A stretch of DNA of 64,000 bases from Vreelandella boliviensis LC1. Lineage in GTDB: Bacteria; Pseudomonadota; Gammaproteobacteria; Pseudomonadales; Halomonadaceae. A model generated the notes under the pieces. That model had not been told where the DNA came from, did no database searches, and saw only the letters and a program-made list of their open reading frames with translations. The position numbers were made by a program, and so were the translations under genes. The first letter of the stretch is position 1; each line of letters starts with the position of its first letter. Where the stretch lies: contig NZ_JH393258.1 of assembly GCF_000236035.1 (NCBI RefSeq), positions 1 to 64,000 on the forward strand, in the 5' to 3' direction. Shown here piece by piece: positions 20,606-30,654 of the stretch.

Positions 20606-23600
20606 ATGCCGACATTCTCTCTGCTCGAACCGCCCCAGCCCCAAGGGACTCGCGATACGCTCTACTGGACATCGCCGCCGGGCAGCGCGACTGCGCTGGC
20701 ACTCTCCCGTGTTGCCGCCAAAGCCCCGCTTTTGGTGATTACTCCCAATACGGCCAGCGCGCAGCGCCTTGAACAAGACCTCTTCTTCTATAGCGATGTA
20801 CCGGTATTGCCCTTCCCAGACTGGGAAACGTTACCCTACGACAGCTTTTCGCCCCATCAGGATATTGTCTCGGCCCGGCTGCGCACCCTACGCCAACTGC
20901 AAGACGGCGTGCGCGGCATTGTCCTGGTGCCGATTAATACACTGATGCAGCGCTTACCCCCGGTTGAGTACATAGCTGGGCGGGTAATGACGCTTAAAAG
21001 CGGCGAGCGATTAAATCGCGAAGCGTTCCGTGAATCGCTCTCCCGGGCTGGCTATCGCGCCGTTGAAACGGTGTATGAGCCCGGCGAATACGCCATGCGC
21101 GGCGCGCTGATTGATCTGTTTGCGATGGGCATGGATGAGCCGATCCGCATCGATCTGTTTGATGATGAGATTGATTCGCTGCGCCACTTCGACCCGGGTA
21201 GCCAGCGCTCAACTGATAAGCTTGAATCGCTAGAACTGCTCCCCGCCCACGAATACTCGCTAAGCCGTAGCGCTATCGCCTGTTTTCGCGAGCAATTTGA
21301 AACCCTGTTTGACGTCGACCCGCGCCAGTGCCCGCTTTATAACGATGCGCTGAAAGGCATTCCGTCACCGGGGCTTGAGCACTACCTGCCACTGTTTTTT
21401 GAACAGACCGCTTCGCTGTTTGAGCACCTGACCGACGATACCCGAGTAGCTCTGCTGCCAGGGGTTTTTGAGGCGGCCGAGCAGCACTGGCAGTCAATCG
21501 ATGCACGCTACGTTAATTTGGGTGTTGACCCAACCCGACCGCTACTGCCTCCGCACAGGGCGTTTTTTCCGGTCAACGACGTATTCTCGGCGATCAAAGC
21601 CCGCCCGCGCATAGAGTTAACCGAGGATAGCGAGCAACGCCATGCGCAGCAGCCCGAATCTGCACCGCTCCCCACACTGTCTATCAATGCCCGCGCCAAA
21701 CAGCCATTAGCCGAGATATCAGCCTTTTTACACTCCCACGCCCAAACCCGCGTTTTGTTCGTGGCCGAGTCGCGGGGTCGCCGGGAAGCGCTGGAAGAGA
21801 TCCTGTCACCGCTCAAGCTCTCGCTACCGCATACCGATAGCTTTCATGACTTTCTGGCTAGCGACTCTGCTTACGCCATCACCGAAGGCTTAGTGGATAG
21901 CGGCCTATGGCTGAATAACCCAAACATTGCGGTGATTAGTGAAACCGAGCTGTTTGGTGACGTGGTACGCCAGAGCCGTCGGCGCGAAAAAGCCACCGAC
22001 GACAACGAGCTTGCGGTACGCCACCTGTCGGAGCTTCGCGAAGGCGCGCCAGTGGTTCACCAGGCCCATGGCGTAGGCCGCTACCTTGGGCTGGAAACCT
22101 TAGAGGCTGGCGGCCAGGCGAATGAGTTCCTGGCGCTCTCCTACGCCGATGGCGCCAAGCTTTATGTGCCCGTCGACAGCCTGCATATGATCTCCCGCTA
22201 CAGCGGTGCCGGTGACGAACTGGCCCCACTGCACAAACTGGGATCGGATCAGTGGGAAAAAGCTCGCCGTAAAGCCGCCGAGAAAATTCGTGATACCGCC
22301 GCGGAACTGCTGGATGTCTATGCCCGTCGGGAAGCCCAGCAAGGGGTGGTCTACGAAGCGCCAGGCGATGAGTACCTGCGTTTTGCGGGCAACTTCCCGT
22401 TTGAGGAAACCCCCGACCAGCACGCGGCGATTGAAGCGGTGATCAGCGACATGACCTCTCCACAGCCAATGGATCGCGTGGTGTGTGGCGACGTCGGCTT
22501 CGGTAAAACCGAAGTCGCCATGCGTGCGGCATTTCTTGCCGTGCAGTCTAGCCGCCAGGTGGTGGTTCTCGTACCTACCACCCTGCTGGCGCGCCAACAC
22601 TTCGAGAACTTCCGCGACCGTTTTGCCGACACCGCCGTTAATATTGGCCTCATCTCTCGCTTCACCAGTGGCAAAGAGGTCACCCAGACGCTAGAGAGCA
22701 TTAAAAGCGGCCAAACGGATATCGTCATCGGCACCCACAAGCTGCTGGCCAAAAGTGTTGAGTTGCCCAAAATGGGCCTACTGATCATCGACGAGGAGCA
22801 CCGCTTTGGCGTTGCGCAAAAAGAGAAGCTCAAAACCCTGCGCGCCGAAGTCGATATTTTGACGCTGACCGCGACCCCTATTCCGCGCACGCTCAATATG
22901 GCGATGAGTGGCATCCGTGACCTGTCGATTATTGCCACGCCGCCCGCCCGCCGCCTATCGGTAAAAACCTTCGTCCAGCAGCACGACGCAAGCATCATCA
23001 AAGAAGCCCTGCTGCGCGAGATACTGCGCGGCGGTCAGGTCTATGTGCTGCATAACGAAGTCAAAACCATTGAGAACAGTGCTGAAAAGATCCGTGAGCT
23101 GATCCCCGAGGCACGCGTGGGCGTTGCCCACGGCCAGCTCCCCGAGCGCAGCCTGGAACGCATCATGTCGGACTTCTACCACCGCCGCTTTAACGTGCTG
23201 GTATGTTCGACCATTATTGAAACCGGCATTGATGTGCCGAGTGCCAATACCATTATTATTGAGCGTGCCGATAAATTTGGCCTGGCGCAACTGCACCAGC
23301 TGCGGGGCCGGGTTGGGCGTAGCCACCATCAGGCTTACGCCTACTTACTGACCCCGCCACCCAAAGCGATGACCCGCGATGCCATAAAGCGCCTGGAAGC
23401 GATTAGCGCTTCGGACGATTTAGGCGCAGGCTTTACCCTGGCCAGCCACGATATGGAGATCCGCGGCGCGGGTGAACTGCTGGGTGACGAGCAGAGCGGC
23501 CAGATGGAAACTATCGGCTACACGCTTTATATGGAGATGCTGGATCGTGCGGTGAAGGCCATTCGTGCCGGCAAAACGCCCAATATCGATGCGCCCTTCA

Positions 23601-24055
23601 ATACCGGCGTGGAGATTAACCTCAACCTGCCCGCGCTGATTCCCAATGATTACATTCACGATGTGCAGCAGCGGCTGGTCATGTATAAACGGATTGCCAA
23701 TACCCAGAGCGATAGCGAGCTTAAAGAACTGCAGGTGGAGTTAATTGATCGTTATGGCCTGCTCCCCAACCCGCTTAAAAACCTGGTTCGCCAGACCAAG
23801 CTGCGCCACCGCGCAGAGCAGCTAGGTATCAGCAAGATCGAGGCTGGCGAGAGTCGTGGCAGAGTGCTGTTTGATGGCAGCACCCAGGTGGATCCTTTAA
23901 CCCTGGTGACGCTTATTCAGGCCTCTCCAACACATTACCGTTTAGACGGTTCTGACACCTTACGATTTGAATTACCAATGGAAAGTGTCGACAAGCGCTT
24001 CCAGCAGCTTGAGAACCTACTCAGCACCCTTAATCAAAAAGTAGCGGCGGCGTGA
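20606..24055 (+). CDS. mfd: transcription-repair coupling factor
   Basis: Mfd removes RNA polymerase stalled at DNA lesions and recruits UvrA. The product from ATG 20606 is 1149 residues. The order of domains is visible: a UvrB-like N-terminal part (LPFPDWETLPYDSFSPHQD), the RNA polymerase-interacting domain (APVVHQAHGVGRYLGLETLE), the RecG-like translocase with Walker A GDVGFGKTEVAMRAAFLAV, the DEEH box LLIIDEEHRFGVAQ, the ATATPIPRTLNMAM motif and the QLRGRVGRS motif VI, then the C-terminal TRCF domain. An upstream GTG at 20555 is in frame, but the extra 17 residues do not resemble family N-termini. Confidence 0.97.
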   Translation: MPTFSLLEPPQPQGTRDTLYWTSPPGSATALALSRVAAKAPLLVITPNTASAQRLEQDLFFYSDVPVLPFPDWETLPYDSFSPHQDIVSARLRTLRQLQDGVRGIVLVPINTLMQRLPPVEYIAGRVMTLKSGERLNREAFRESLSRAGYRAVETVYEPGEYAMRGALIDLFAMGMDEPIRIDLFDDEIDSLRHFDPGSQRSTDKLESLELLPAHEYSLSRSAIACFREQFETLFDVDPRQCPLYNDALKGIPSPGLEHYLPLFFEQTASLFEHLTDDTRVALLPGVFEAAEQHWQSIDARYVNLGVDPTRPLLPPHRAFFPVNDVFSAIKARPRIELTEDSEQRHAQQPESAPLPTLSINARAKQPLAEISAFLHSHAQTRVLFVAESRGRREALEEILSPLKLSLPHTDSFHDFLASDSAYAITEGLVDSGLWLNNPNIAVISETELFGDVVRQSRRREKATDDNELAVRHLSELREGAPVVHQAHGVGRYLGLETLEAGGQANEFLALSYADGAKLYVPVDSLHMISRYSGAGDELAPLHKLGSDQWEKARRKAAEKIRDTAAELLDVYARREAQQGVVYEAPGDEYLRFAGNFPFEETPDQHAAIEAVISDMTSPQPMDRVVCGDVGFGKTEVAMRAAFLAVQSSRQVVVLVPTTLLARQHFENFRDRFADTAVNIGLISRFTSGKEVTQTLESIKSGQTDIVIGTHKLLAKSVELPKMGLLIIDEEHRFGVAQKEKLKTLRAEVDILTLTATPIPRTLNMAMSGIRDLSIIATPPARRLSVKTFVQQHDASIIKEALLREILRGGQVYVLHNEVKTIENSAEKIRELIPEARVGVAHGQLPERSLERIMSDFYHRRFNVLVCSTIIETGIDVPSANTIIIERADKFGLAQLHQLRGRVGRSHHQAYAYLLTPPPKAMTRDAIKRLEAISASDDLGAGFTLASHDMEIRGAGELLGDEQSGQMETIGYTLYMEMLDRAVKAIRAGKTPNIDAPFNTGVEINLNLPALIPNDYIHDVQQRLVMYKRIANTQSDSELKELQVELIDRYGLLPNPLKNLVRQTKLRHRAEQLGISKIEAGESRGRVLFDGSTQVDPLTLVTLIQASPTHYRLDGSDTLRFELPMESVDKRFQQLENLLSTLNQKVAAA

Positions 24056-24148
24056 AGCTTGGGGCAAACTTGCCATTAGCCAGCTGCTAATCAGCAACAG
24101 CGGCCCAACAACGTGCAGCAGCAGTGAATTAACACACTAGGAACGACC

Positions 24149-25318
24149 ATGAACATTCGCGATACCTTTACTCTCTGGGGCCCAACCAGTTTGGCCGTGC
24201 TACTCGCCGCTAGTCTGGCGAGCCCAGCTTTAGCGCAACCGGCTGACGAGCAAGCAGACAGCCAAGAGCAAGTGCAAGAACAGCAGACGCAAGAGCAGCC
24301 AGAAGAACCGTCACAAGAGCAAGCACAGGAAATCAGCATCGACGCCGTGGACAGCGCCTTGCTGGTAACTGACCAGAATGAACTGCCCCGTGGCCACTTC
24401 CACCTACCTGAAAAAGGTGATGTGATTGGGGAGCGCTATACCGTTGTTGTTGAAGACCCCAAGCAGACGCTGATCGACATCGCACGGCGCCATAACATTG
24501 GCTATGAAGAGATCCGCATGGCCAACCCGAATGTTAGCCTATGGGTGCCAGGCGTAGGTACTGAGGTGGTTATTCCCACCCAGTACATTCTGCCGCCTGC
24601 ACCGCGCGAAGGCGTTGTCATTAACCTGTCTGAGCTGCGCCTCTACTACTACCCTGCCGATAAGCCTGGCATTGTCGAAACTTACCCGGTCAGCGTAGGG
24701 CGTGAAGAGTTCGCCACCCCCGTGGGCATTACCCGCACCACGGTTAAGGTTAAGGACCCCGCCTGGGCGCCGCCCTCTTCCATGCGTCGCGAAGCGGCCG
24801 CACGCGGCGAACCAGCACCCTCTGTGGTTCCGCCAGGCCCTGACAACCCTCTAGGCGAGCACGCGATACTGCTGGCCATGCCGAGCTATCTGATTCATGG
24901 CACCAACCGCCCCGATGGCGTGGGCATGCGCGTTAGCCGCGGCTGTATTCGTATGTACCCCGAAGATATTAAATCACTTTATGAGCGCTTACCCAGCGGC
25001 ACCCAGGTCAACCTGATGGATGCACCGTTCAAAGCGGGCTGGGCAGCCGACGGCACGTTGTTTGTGCAATCTTTCCCACAGCTGGAAGAGAATGTAGGCG
25101 GTTTTGAGCCGCTGCTGAACGCCCTTGAGCGGGTCACTGAACTGACTGAAAATGATATTCAAATCGACTCTGAGCAGATCGAGCGCGCGGTTGCAGCGCC
25201 AGACGGCCAATTTATTGCACTCTACGGCCCTCAAGCGCCTGAGCCAGAACCCGAGCCTGTTGAGCTGTTTGATGAGGTAGAACTCAGCGCCACCCCCGGC
25301 ACTGACAAAGACGCTTAA
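24149..25318 (+). CDS. L,D-transpeptidase with LysM domain
   Basis: The enzyme should form peptide cross-links or attach lipoprotein to meso-DAP residues of peptidoglycan in the periplasm. Of 389 residues, 1-30 are a signal peptide, 31-66 a Gln/Glu-rich linker, about 88-148 a LysM-like wall-binding domain (RYTVVVEDPKQTLIDIARRH), and about 152-290 a YkuD catalytic domain with the motif HGTNRPDGVGMRVSRGCIRM holding the catalytic Cys. A Pro/Glu-rich acidic tail follows. The architecture is that of the ErfK/YbiS/YcfS/YnhG group, some of which anchor Braun lipoprotein; an lpp-type gene lies 166 bases downstream in opposite orientation. Confidence 0.92.
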   Translation: MNIRDTFTLWGPTSLAVLLAASLASPALAQPADEQADSQEQVQEQQTQEQPEEPSQEQAQEISIDAVDSALLVTDQNELPRGHFHLPEKGDVIGERYTVVVEDPKQTLIDIARRHNIGYEEIRMANPNVSLWVPGVGTEVVIPTQYILPPAPREGVVINLSELRLYYYPADKPGIVETYPVSVGREEFATPVGITRTTVKVKDPAWAPPSSMRREAAARGEPAPSVVPPGPDNPLGEHAILLAMPSYLIHGTNRPDGVGMRVSRGCIRMYPEDIKSLYERLPSGTQVNLMDAPFKAGWAADGTLFVQSFPQLEENVGGFEPLLNALERVTELTENDIQIDSEQIERAVAAPDGQFIALYGPQAPEPEPEPVELFDEVELSATPGTDKDA

Positions 25319-25334
25319 CTGAAACCGCATCAAC

Positions 25335-25362
25335 AAAAAACCCCGCCGAGGCGGGGTTTTTT
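25335..25362. terminator. bidirectional intrinsic terminator
   Basis: CCCCGC at 25341-25346 pairs with GCGGGG at 25351-25356, flanked by A6 on one side and T6 on the other, so it can act on both strands. It ends the LD-transpeptidase transcript and probably also the convergent lpp transcript. Confidence 0.9.
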
Positions 25363-25483
25363 GCGTAGCTAGTAGCAAAACCTTCTTGCCTGACGCTTTA
25401 ACTTACTAACGTCGTACTAACTACAACTTTCATCCAGCAACCACTGAGAGAGCCTGGTGACTCCCTAAGCAGCCCAAGCAGAA

Positions 25484-25747
25484 TTACTTCTGCATGGAAC
25501 GCTGGAACATACGGTTCATTTCTTCACGGTTCTGCTCAGACATCTGCAGTGCAGCCTGCGCATCGCGCTGGGCTTGGTTTGCAGTGTTCATAGCTTGTGA
25601 AGCCATGCTGCGTGCTTCTGCAGCGTCAGCCTGTGCAGATTCTGCAGTCATGCGAACTTCTTCCAGCGCGCTGGTAGAAGCACAACCAGCAAGAATTGCC
25701 AGTGAAGCGGCAGCAGCAGTCATCTTCAGAGTAGTTTTCAGAGTCAT
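25484..25747 (-). CDS. lpp: Braun-type murein lipoprotein
   Basis: This 87-residue lipoprotein would link the outer membrane to peptidoglycan. The lipobox LAGC places the lipidated Cys at residue 22. The mature part is one long coiled coil with regular Ala heptads (ESAQADAAEARSMASQAMNT), as in Lpp and OprI, and it ends in Lys87, the residue that is joined to meso-DAP in this family. AAGGAG precedes the ATG. It sits between two LD-transpeptidase genes, which could carry out that attachment. The coding sequence is highly biased, consistent with high expression. Confidence 0.9.
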   Translation of the reverse strand: MTLKTTLKMTAAAASLAILAGCASTSALEEVRMTAESAQADAAEARSMASQAMNTANQAQRDAQAALQMSEQNREEMNRMFQRSMQK

Positions 25748-25959
25748 AATGTTCTCCTTGAGTCTTCCTTGGGTACTACGTTAAGGGTATGACAAAGGTA
25801 AGACTAAATAATTAGCTTAAATTTGTCTACCTGCGGTGCAGGTTCTTTACAGTGACTTGTGCTGCGAAGCACGCAAGTCAAACGCTGTTTTATAATAGAC
25901 CACAGCGGTTGTCTATAGCCACTTGTTTAAAACCTCGAACTTCCATCAACGGCGTTAGC

Positions 25960-26589
25960 TTAACGGATCACTACTCGAGTGCCAACACCCACTAGCGCTG
26001 CCAAGCGATCAATTTGCTCGTTGGTAACGGCGACACACCCTTGAGTCCAATGATAACGCCCATGAATATCAGGGTCTGCGCTTCCAAGGCCATGAATCCC
26101 AATCGCCCCACCCAGCGCGGTGTTTTGCGGCGGGTGACCGTAACGTCGATAGTAGTCGAAGTAATCATCATAGTCAGATTGGGAATAAATCCCTTTTTCC
26201 AGCGCCATTCTAGCGTGCGCTGGTGTTGGGTAGTCAATGCCAATGAATGTACGCCACTGGCTTTCATAGTTAAAACGATTGATACGAAACTCACCCATGG
26301 GGGTCACGTTATCACCACGAACGCGTTGGGTTTTAGCCCCTGCGCGGCCAAGTGATATAGGCGCAAACCGCTCCAATAGCGCATTGCCTTGAAACACGCT
26401 GAGGGTTGCCTCTTGGTCGTCAACCAACACCCATAGCTCGTTGCTATTGCGCGGCACATGGGCACGGCTTAGCAGCGTTTCAACAAGGTCAGTGGGACTG
26501 GCCTGACTAGGTGCAGTGACAGCAGCACTGGCCACGGCTGGCAAGCTCAGTGCCATGGCTAAAAAACGACGGCGATTAACTAAAAACAT
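25960..26589 (-). CDS. L,D-transpeptidase family protein with Tat-like signal
   Basis: The 209-residue product is a minimal YkuD-domain enzyme. The N-terminus VNRRRFLAMALSLPAVASAA has twin arginines followed by FLAM, resembling a Tat export signal, which is unusual for this family. The catalytic region is IHGLGSADPDIHGRYHWTQG followed by CVAVTNEQIDRL; the usual S/T-H/R-G-C motif is TQGC. No LysM or other wall-binding domain is present. Family members can be transpeptidases or DAP-Lys hydrolases. It lies 212 bases upstream of lpp in the same direction, so both enzyme genes flank the likely substrate gene. Confidence 0.85.
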   Translation of the reverse strand: MFLVNRRRFLAMALSLPAVASAAVTAPSQASPTDLVETLLSRAHVPRNSNELWVLVDDQEATLSVFQGNALLERFAPISLGRAGAKTQRVRGDNVTPMGEFRINRFNYESQWRTFIGIDYPTPAHARMALEKGIYSQSDYDDYFDYYRRYGHPPQNTALGGAIGIHGLGSADPDIHGRYHWTQGCVAVTNEQIDRLAALVGVGTRVVIR

Positions 26590-26743
26590 GACAGCTCTCG
26601 AAACAAGTTAGCCTGTGGTTGACCGACTAGGCGCATCTGGTGGCTGTTATACCTTATTCCCACATCTGCCGTTAGTAATTTCGTCATGTTCGCGGCTGAC
26701 GCGTGCCAAGAGCAATTACCTATAAACCACTGATAGAGACCCA

Positions 26744-27211
26744 TTAAACGCCCTGCAACTCTTCCATACTTGCCATTATATGACGTATTTCAGAATTATG
26801 CCCTTGAGCCAGAGCGTTAAAAAACTCCTCTTCAGGCTCAATTTTGGCACGCGAAGCGCGATATTCGTAAAGTGCCTGAAGACGCTGGTGCGCAGACGCT
26901 GCTGTTCTCATCGCATCATCTATTGAGCCGGTTACGGTTTGCTCTGCCATGCGATCCAGTTCAGGCGGCTGAGGAAAATCGCTCGAATCATCGAACCAAA
27001 TCTCCAATACCTCTGAATGATCAGAACCATCATGAAAGAGGTTTTCAAGGCCCGTTTTCATTTTCAGCTCGCGGCCGGCCAAATAATTAAACGCCATCTG
27101 CAGACGCTCATTCTCTGCCTTGCTAGCGGCTTCGCTGTACTGCCCCGCCATCCGCGCATGAAAACCCGCTGCCCAGTCGACTAAATCTTTCACTTGGTTA
27201 TAGCGCATCAT
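26744..27211 (-). CDS. ferritin-like helical protein of unknown function
   Basis: The 155-residue protein appears all-helical with four long amphipathic helices (VDWAAGFHARMAGQYSEAAS, LQMAFNYLAGRELKMKTGLE, DAMRTAASAHQRLQALYEYR, EEFFNALAQGHNSEIRHIMA). The layout resembles ferritin-like or rubrerythrin-type bundles, but the E-X2-H metal-binding pairs are not clearly conserved, so a metal site is doubtful. The start has GGAGATC directly upstream of two adjacent ATG codons; either may be used. It lies 27 bases downstream of the topA-linked gene on the same strand. No named function is recognised. Confidence 0.7.
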   Translation of the reverse strand: MMRYNQVKDLVDWAAGFHARMAGQYSEAASKAENERLQMAFNYLAGRELKMKTGLENLFHDGSDHSEVLEIWFDDSSDFPQPPELDRMAEQTVTGSIDDAMRTAASAHQRLQALYEYRASRAKIEPEEEFFNALAQGHNSEIRHIMASMEELQGV

Positions 27212-27255
27212 GATCTCCTTTCTCGACTACTTGAGCGATGCCTAAAATCAAACAC

Positions 27256-27717
27256 TCACCACTCCAGGCTGGTTTCGCGCAGCGCACCTATTTCGTGCTT
27301 GGCAGCCTGAAGATTATCCAGCAACTGCTGACGTAAACCGGTTGGATTACCCACCGCTATCATAGCGGGATTGTGAGCCGTACGCCGTGCAGCACCATCA
27401 TCACTATGCAGGCGCTCAAGTTGAACCACCAGCCAATTCAGCCAGCTTTCCGGCTGAGCAGCTAAATCGCGCAGACGTTGCAACTCGGCTAAAGCAGGGC
27501 CTTCCTGGGCTAGCAACAGCGTCCAACGGTGGTTAGACAAGCGGGCGTGTTCCGTCACTTCACGCAGCAGCGACTCCAATGCCAGCTCAAACAGCGCCAA
27601 AGCACTCTCTTCCAGCGCCATCTGCCGCGCCGAGGCATGCTCATCATCCCCCGCAGGCAAAGCAGCTAGCAGCTCTGCTTGGTAGAGCAGCTGATTGGTC
27701 CGTGACCGTGCATTCAC
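27256..27717 (-). CDS. small helical protein coupled to topA (DUF6586-like)
   Basis: The likely start is the GTG at 27715-27717, which overlaps the topA stop as GTGA and has GGAGG nine bases upstream inside topA; the open frame extends eight codons further but without such a signal. The product is then 153 residues, helical and soluble ([34 protein letters not shown]). A small unknown protein follows topA in Pseudomonas too (PA3010 next to PA3011), and I believe it belongs to the same family (DUF6586). Tight coupling suggests a role linked to topoisomerase I, but this is inference. Confidence 0.75.
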   Translation of the reverse strand: MNARSRTNQLLYQAELLAALPAGDDEHASARQMALEESALALFELALESLLREVTEHARLSNHRWTLLLAQEGPALAELQRLRDLAAQPESWLNWLVVQLERLHSDDGAARRTAHNPAMIAVGNPTGLRQQLLDNLQAAKHEIGALRETSLEW

Positions 27718-30341
27718 TTGCGCTTGTCCTCCACGTGCCATTTTCCGGCATCAAACATGGCCTTCCAGCCGGTGGCCTTGCCCTCCTCATCAGTCATCAC
27801 GTACTGCTCTTTACTCTTACGCGAGTAACGGATTTGCGCCGGGCGACCATCCGGGTCTTCACTGGGCGCTTTGAGAATAAAGTGATACTTCTCAGGCAGC
27901 TCATCGGCATGCGCTTTAAGCTCTTTCACCAGCGGCGGACGCGTTTCGCGATTTTTAGGAAACTTACTGGCGGCCAAAAACAGTCCACTCGCCCCATCAC
28001 GCAGCACGTAGTGGTCGTCAACTTTTTGACAGGCCAGCTCCGGCATCGGGATCGGATCCATTTTCGGCGGAGCCACCTCGCCACTTTTCAACAGTTTGCG
28101 GGTGTTTTTACACTCACTATTGGTACAGCCAAAATACTTGCCAAAGCGGCCTGATTTCAACTGCATCTCAGAGCCACACTTGTCGCATTCGATGATCGGA
28201 CCGTCGTAGCCCTTGATCTTGAATTTACCGCTTTCCACTTCGTAGCCATCACAATCAGGGCTGTTACCACAGATGTGCAGCTTACGTGTTTCATCGATCA
28301 GGTAGTTGTCCATCGCCGTGCCACACTTGGGGCAGCGACGCTTGGCTCGCAGTGCATTGGTTTCCGCCTCTTCGCCCGCGTCTTCGGCCACTGCCTCTTC
28401 ACCTGGAATCAGGTCAATGGTGGTTTTACAGCGCTCTTTGGGCGGTAAATTGTAGCCACTACAACCCAGGAAAACCCCAGTGGAAGCAGTGCGAATCTGC
28501 ATATGACGGCCACAGCTTGGGCAATCGATATCCGTTGGCACCGGCTGATTGGGTCGCATGCCATCTTCGCTCTCCGCCTTAGCCAGCTCTTCACGAAACT
28601 CGCCGTAGAAGGCATCTAGCAGCGCCTGCCAGTTACGTTCGCCTTCGGCAACTTCATCCAAGCTATCTTCCATGCGAGCGGTGAACGAAAAATCCATCAA
28701 ATCAGGGAAGGACTCTTTCAACCGCTCGGTGACGATATCGCCTAGCTTTTCGGCGTAGAAGCGGCGGCTTTCTAACTTAACATAACCGCGATCCTGGATC
28801 GTCGAGATGATCGAGGCGTAAGTCGAAGGTCGGCCGATTCCCTGCTTCTCAAGCTCTTTGACCAGACTTGCTTCGGTGTAGCGTGGCGCGGGTTTGGTAA
28901 AATGCTGCTGAGGGTCAAGCGCTTCCATCGCCATGGGCGTGCCTTTAGGCAAGTCGGGCAGGCTTTGGTCTTCATTTTTCCCGCTGGGCTTCATCACCCG
29001 GGTATAACCATCAAACTTTAGCACACGGCCTTTTGCACGCATCTCGTAACCGTCGACTTCGACACTTAGCGTACTCGACAGGTACTCTGCGGGGGTCATT
29101 TGGCAAGCCACAAACTGGCGCCAGATCAGTTCGTAAAGGCGCTCTGCGTCGCGCTCCATACCGGCCAGGTCTGACGCCTTACGCTCAACACTAGAAGGGC
29201 GAATCGCTTCGTGAGCCTCTTGGGCACTTTCTTTACTGCTGTAGCGATTAGGTGCTTCTGGCAGGTAGCTTTTGCCGAACTCTTCGACGATATAACTGCG
29301 CACACCTTCAACCGCATCTTTCGACAAGTTGGTAGAGTCGGTACGCATATAGGTAATGTAGCCCGCCTCATAGAGACGCTGGGCCATGGTCATAGTCTTT
29401 TTGACAGAAAAACCTAACCTGCCGCTCGCCGCTTGCTGCAGCGTAGAGGTAATAAAGGGGGCCGTGGGTTTTGAGCTGGTGGGCTTGTCTTCCCGGGAGG
29501 TAATCGCCAGCTTGGCTTTTCTAAGCTGCTCAATGCGCGCCAAGGTGTCTTTTTCGGACGTGGGCTTAAAGGCTTTGCCATTTTGGCGCACCAGTGCAAA
29601 GCGCACCAACTCACCCTCTGGTGAGGCCAAATCCGCATGTACATCCCAAAATTCTTCAGGAATAAAGGCGCGAATTTCACGCTCGCGCTCGACAATCAGG
29701 CGAACCGCAACTGACTGTACGCGGCCAGCCGAGAGCCCACGCGCCACTTTCGCCCACAGCAAAGGCGAGAGCATAAAGCCCACGACACGATCCAGGAAGC
29801 GCCTTGCTTGCTGCGCTTCTACCCGCGGAATATTGAGCGCACCAGGCGCCTTGAACGCGTCCTGAATAGCGTTTTTGGTGATTTCGTTAAATACCACGCG
29901 CTTGTAGCGGCTGTCATCTCCACCGATGGTCTCGCGCAGGTGCCAAGCAATGGCTTCCCCTTCGCGGTCCAAATCCGTTGCGAGATAGACAGCGTCAGCT
30001 TTCTCAGCCAGCTTCTTTAGTTCGGCAACGACTTTCTCTTTTCCGGGCAGCACCTCATAACGGGCCTCCCAGCCGTTATTGGGGTCAATACCCATCCGCC
30101 GAATTAGCTGATCTTGGCTTTTACGCTTCTTATACTCTACCTTCTCTTCCGCCGACATCTTGCGTGTCGCTGCGGCCTGGCGCGCGCGCTCCTTGGGATC
30201 GGAGGCTGCCTTACCTGAGCCGCTGGTCGGCAGGTCACGAATGTGACCCACGCTCGACTTCACGATGAAATCGTTGCCGAGATATTTGTTAATCGTCTTC
30301 GCTTTAGCTGGCGACTCGACGATGACCAGTGACTTGCCCAT
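27714..30341 (-). CDS. topA: DNA topoisomerase I
   Basis: TopA relaxes negative supercoils by a type IA mechanism. In 875 residues it shows the TOPRIM domain ([20 protein letters not shown] at 4-23 and DLDRE at 123-127), the catalytic Tyr331 in [14 protein letters not shown], and the gate domains. The C-terminus has three zinc ribbons ([16 protein letters not shown] and CDKCGSEM, each with a second Cys pair) and further RNAP- or DNA-binding repeats ending CKNTRKLL and beyond. A short insert rich in charged residues at about 45-75 ([17 protein letters not shown]) follows the first motif. The leader upstream contains a 9-bp inverted repeat. Confidence 0.97.
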   Translation of the reverse strand: MGKSLVIVESPAKAKTINKYLGNDFIVKSSVGHIRDLPTSGSGKAASDPKERARQAAATRKMSAEEKVEYKKRKSQDQLIRRMGIDPNNGWEARYEVLPGKEKVVAELKKLAEKADAVYLATDLDREGEAIAWHLRETIGGDDSRYKRVVFNEITKNAIQDAFKAPGALNIPRVEAQQARRFLDRVVGFMLSPLLWAKVARGLSAGRVQSVAVRLIVEREREIRAFIPEEFWDVHADLASPEGELVRFALVRQNGKAFKPTSEKDTLARIEQLRKAKLAITSREDKPTSSKPTAPFITSTLQQAASGRLGFSVKKTMTMAQRLYEAGYITYMRTDSTNLSKDAVEGVRSYIVEEFGKSYLPEAPNRYSSKESAQEAHEAIRPSSVERKASDLAGMERDAERLYELIWRQFVACQMTPAEYLSSTLSVEVDGYEMRAKGRVLKFDGYTRVMKPSGKNEDQSLPDLPKGTPMAMEALDPQQHFTKPAPRYTEASLVKELEKQGIGRPSTYASIISTIQDRGYVKLESRRFYAEKLGDIVTERLKESFPDLMDFSFTARMEDSLDEVAEGERNWQALLDAFYGEFREELAKAESEDGMRPNQPVPTDIDCPSCGRHMQIRTASTGVFLGCSGYNLPPKERCKTTIDLIPGEEAVAEDAGEEAETNALRAKRRCPKCGTAMDNYLIDETRKLHICGNSPDCDGYEVESGKFKIKGYDGPIIECDKCGSEMQLKSGRFGKYFGCTNSECKNTRKLLKSGEVAPPKMDPIPMPELACQKVDDHYVLRDGASGLFLAASKFPKNRETRPPLVKELKAHADELPEKYHFILKAPSEDPDGRPAQIRYSRKSKEQYVMTDEEGKATGWKAMFDAGKWHVEDKRK

Positions 30342-30600
30342 AGTGCTCCACTTTCCTAATGCACGGACTGTCTAGCGCGTGCTCTGAATTCGGTGCCGTA
30401 TCATCGGGATAAAACCGTCCGTTAAAATGATACGGATGAAAAAATGCGCCTACCCTAACCCAGCCCTTAGCTAAGCGCCAGTAGCAACCAAGTCGCAGGG
30501 AAAATCCGTAGATTTCAGGCAACCAAGGTCATATTTCAGATAAATAGTAGCTAGACACTAGACTGACACCGGCATTACAGCAACCCATAAGGTATTGAGA
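30342..30600. other. intergenic region with inverted repeat upstream of topA
   Basis: Apart from the inverted repeat CCGTATCAT (30396-30404) / ATGATACGG (30427-30435), with a 22-base spacer 55-95 bases before the topA start, I see no gene or other structure. The repeat could be an operator or a leader stem-loop controlling topA. Confidence 0.45.
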
Positions 30601-30634
30601 CAAACAAAACGCCCCCACCAAATAGGCGGGGGCG
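30601..30634 (-). terminator. intrinsic terminator after the DUF3141 gene
   Basis: On the minus strand CGCCCCCGCC pairs with GGTGGGGGCG (10 bp, one wobble) around TATTT, followed by TTTTGTTTG. It lies 20 bases past the stop of the upstream gene. Confidence 0.85.
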
Positions 30635-30654
30635 CGGTGAGCCAAGGCACTGCT

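Noticed and set aside
22100-23001. Overlapping open frames on the minus strand inside mfd
   Set aside because: They lie opposite the conserved translocase domain; the frames arise from GC-rich codon bias.
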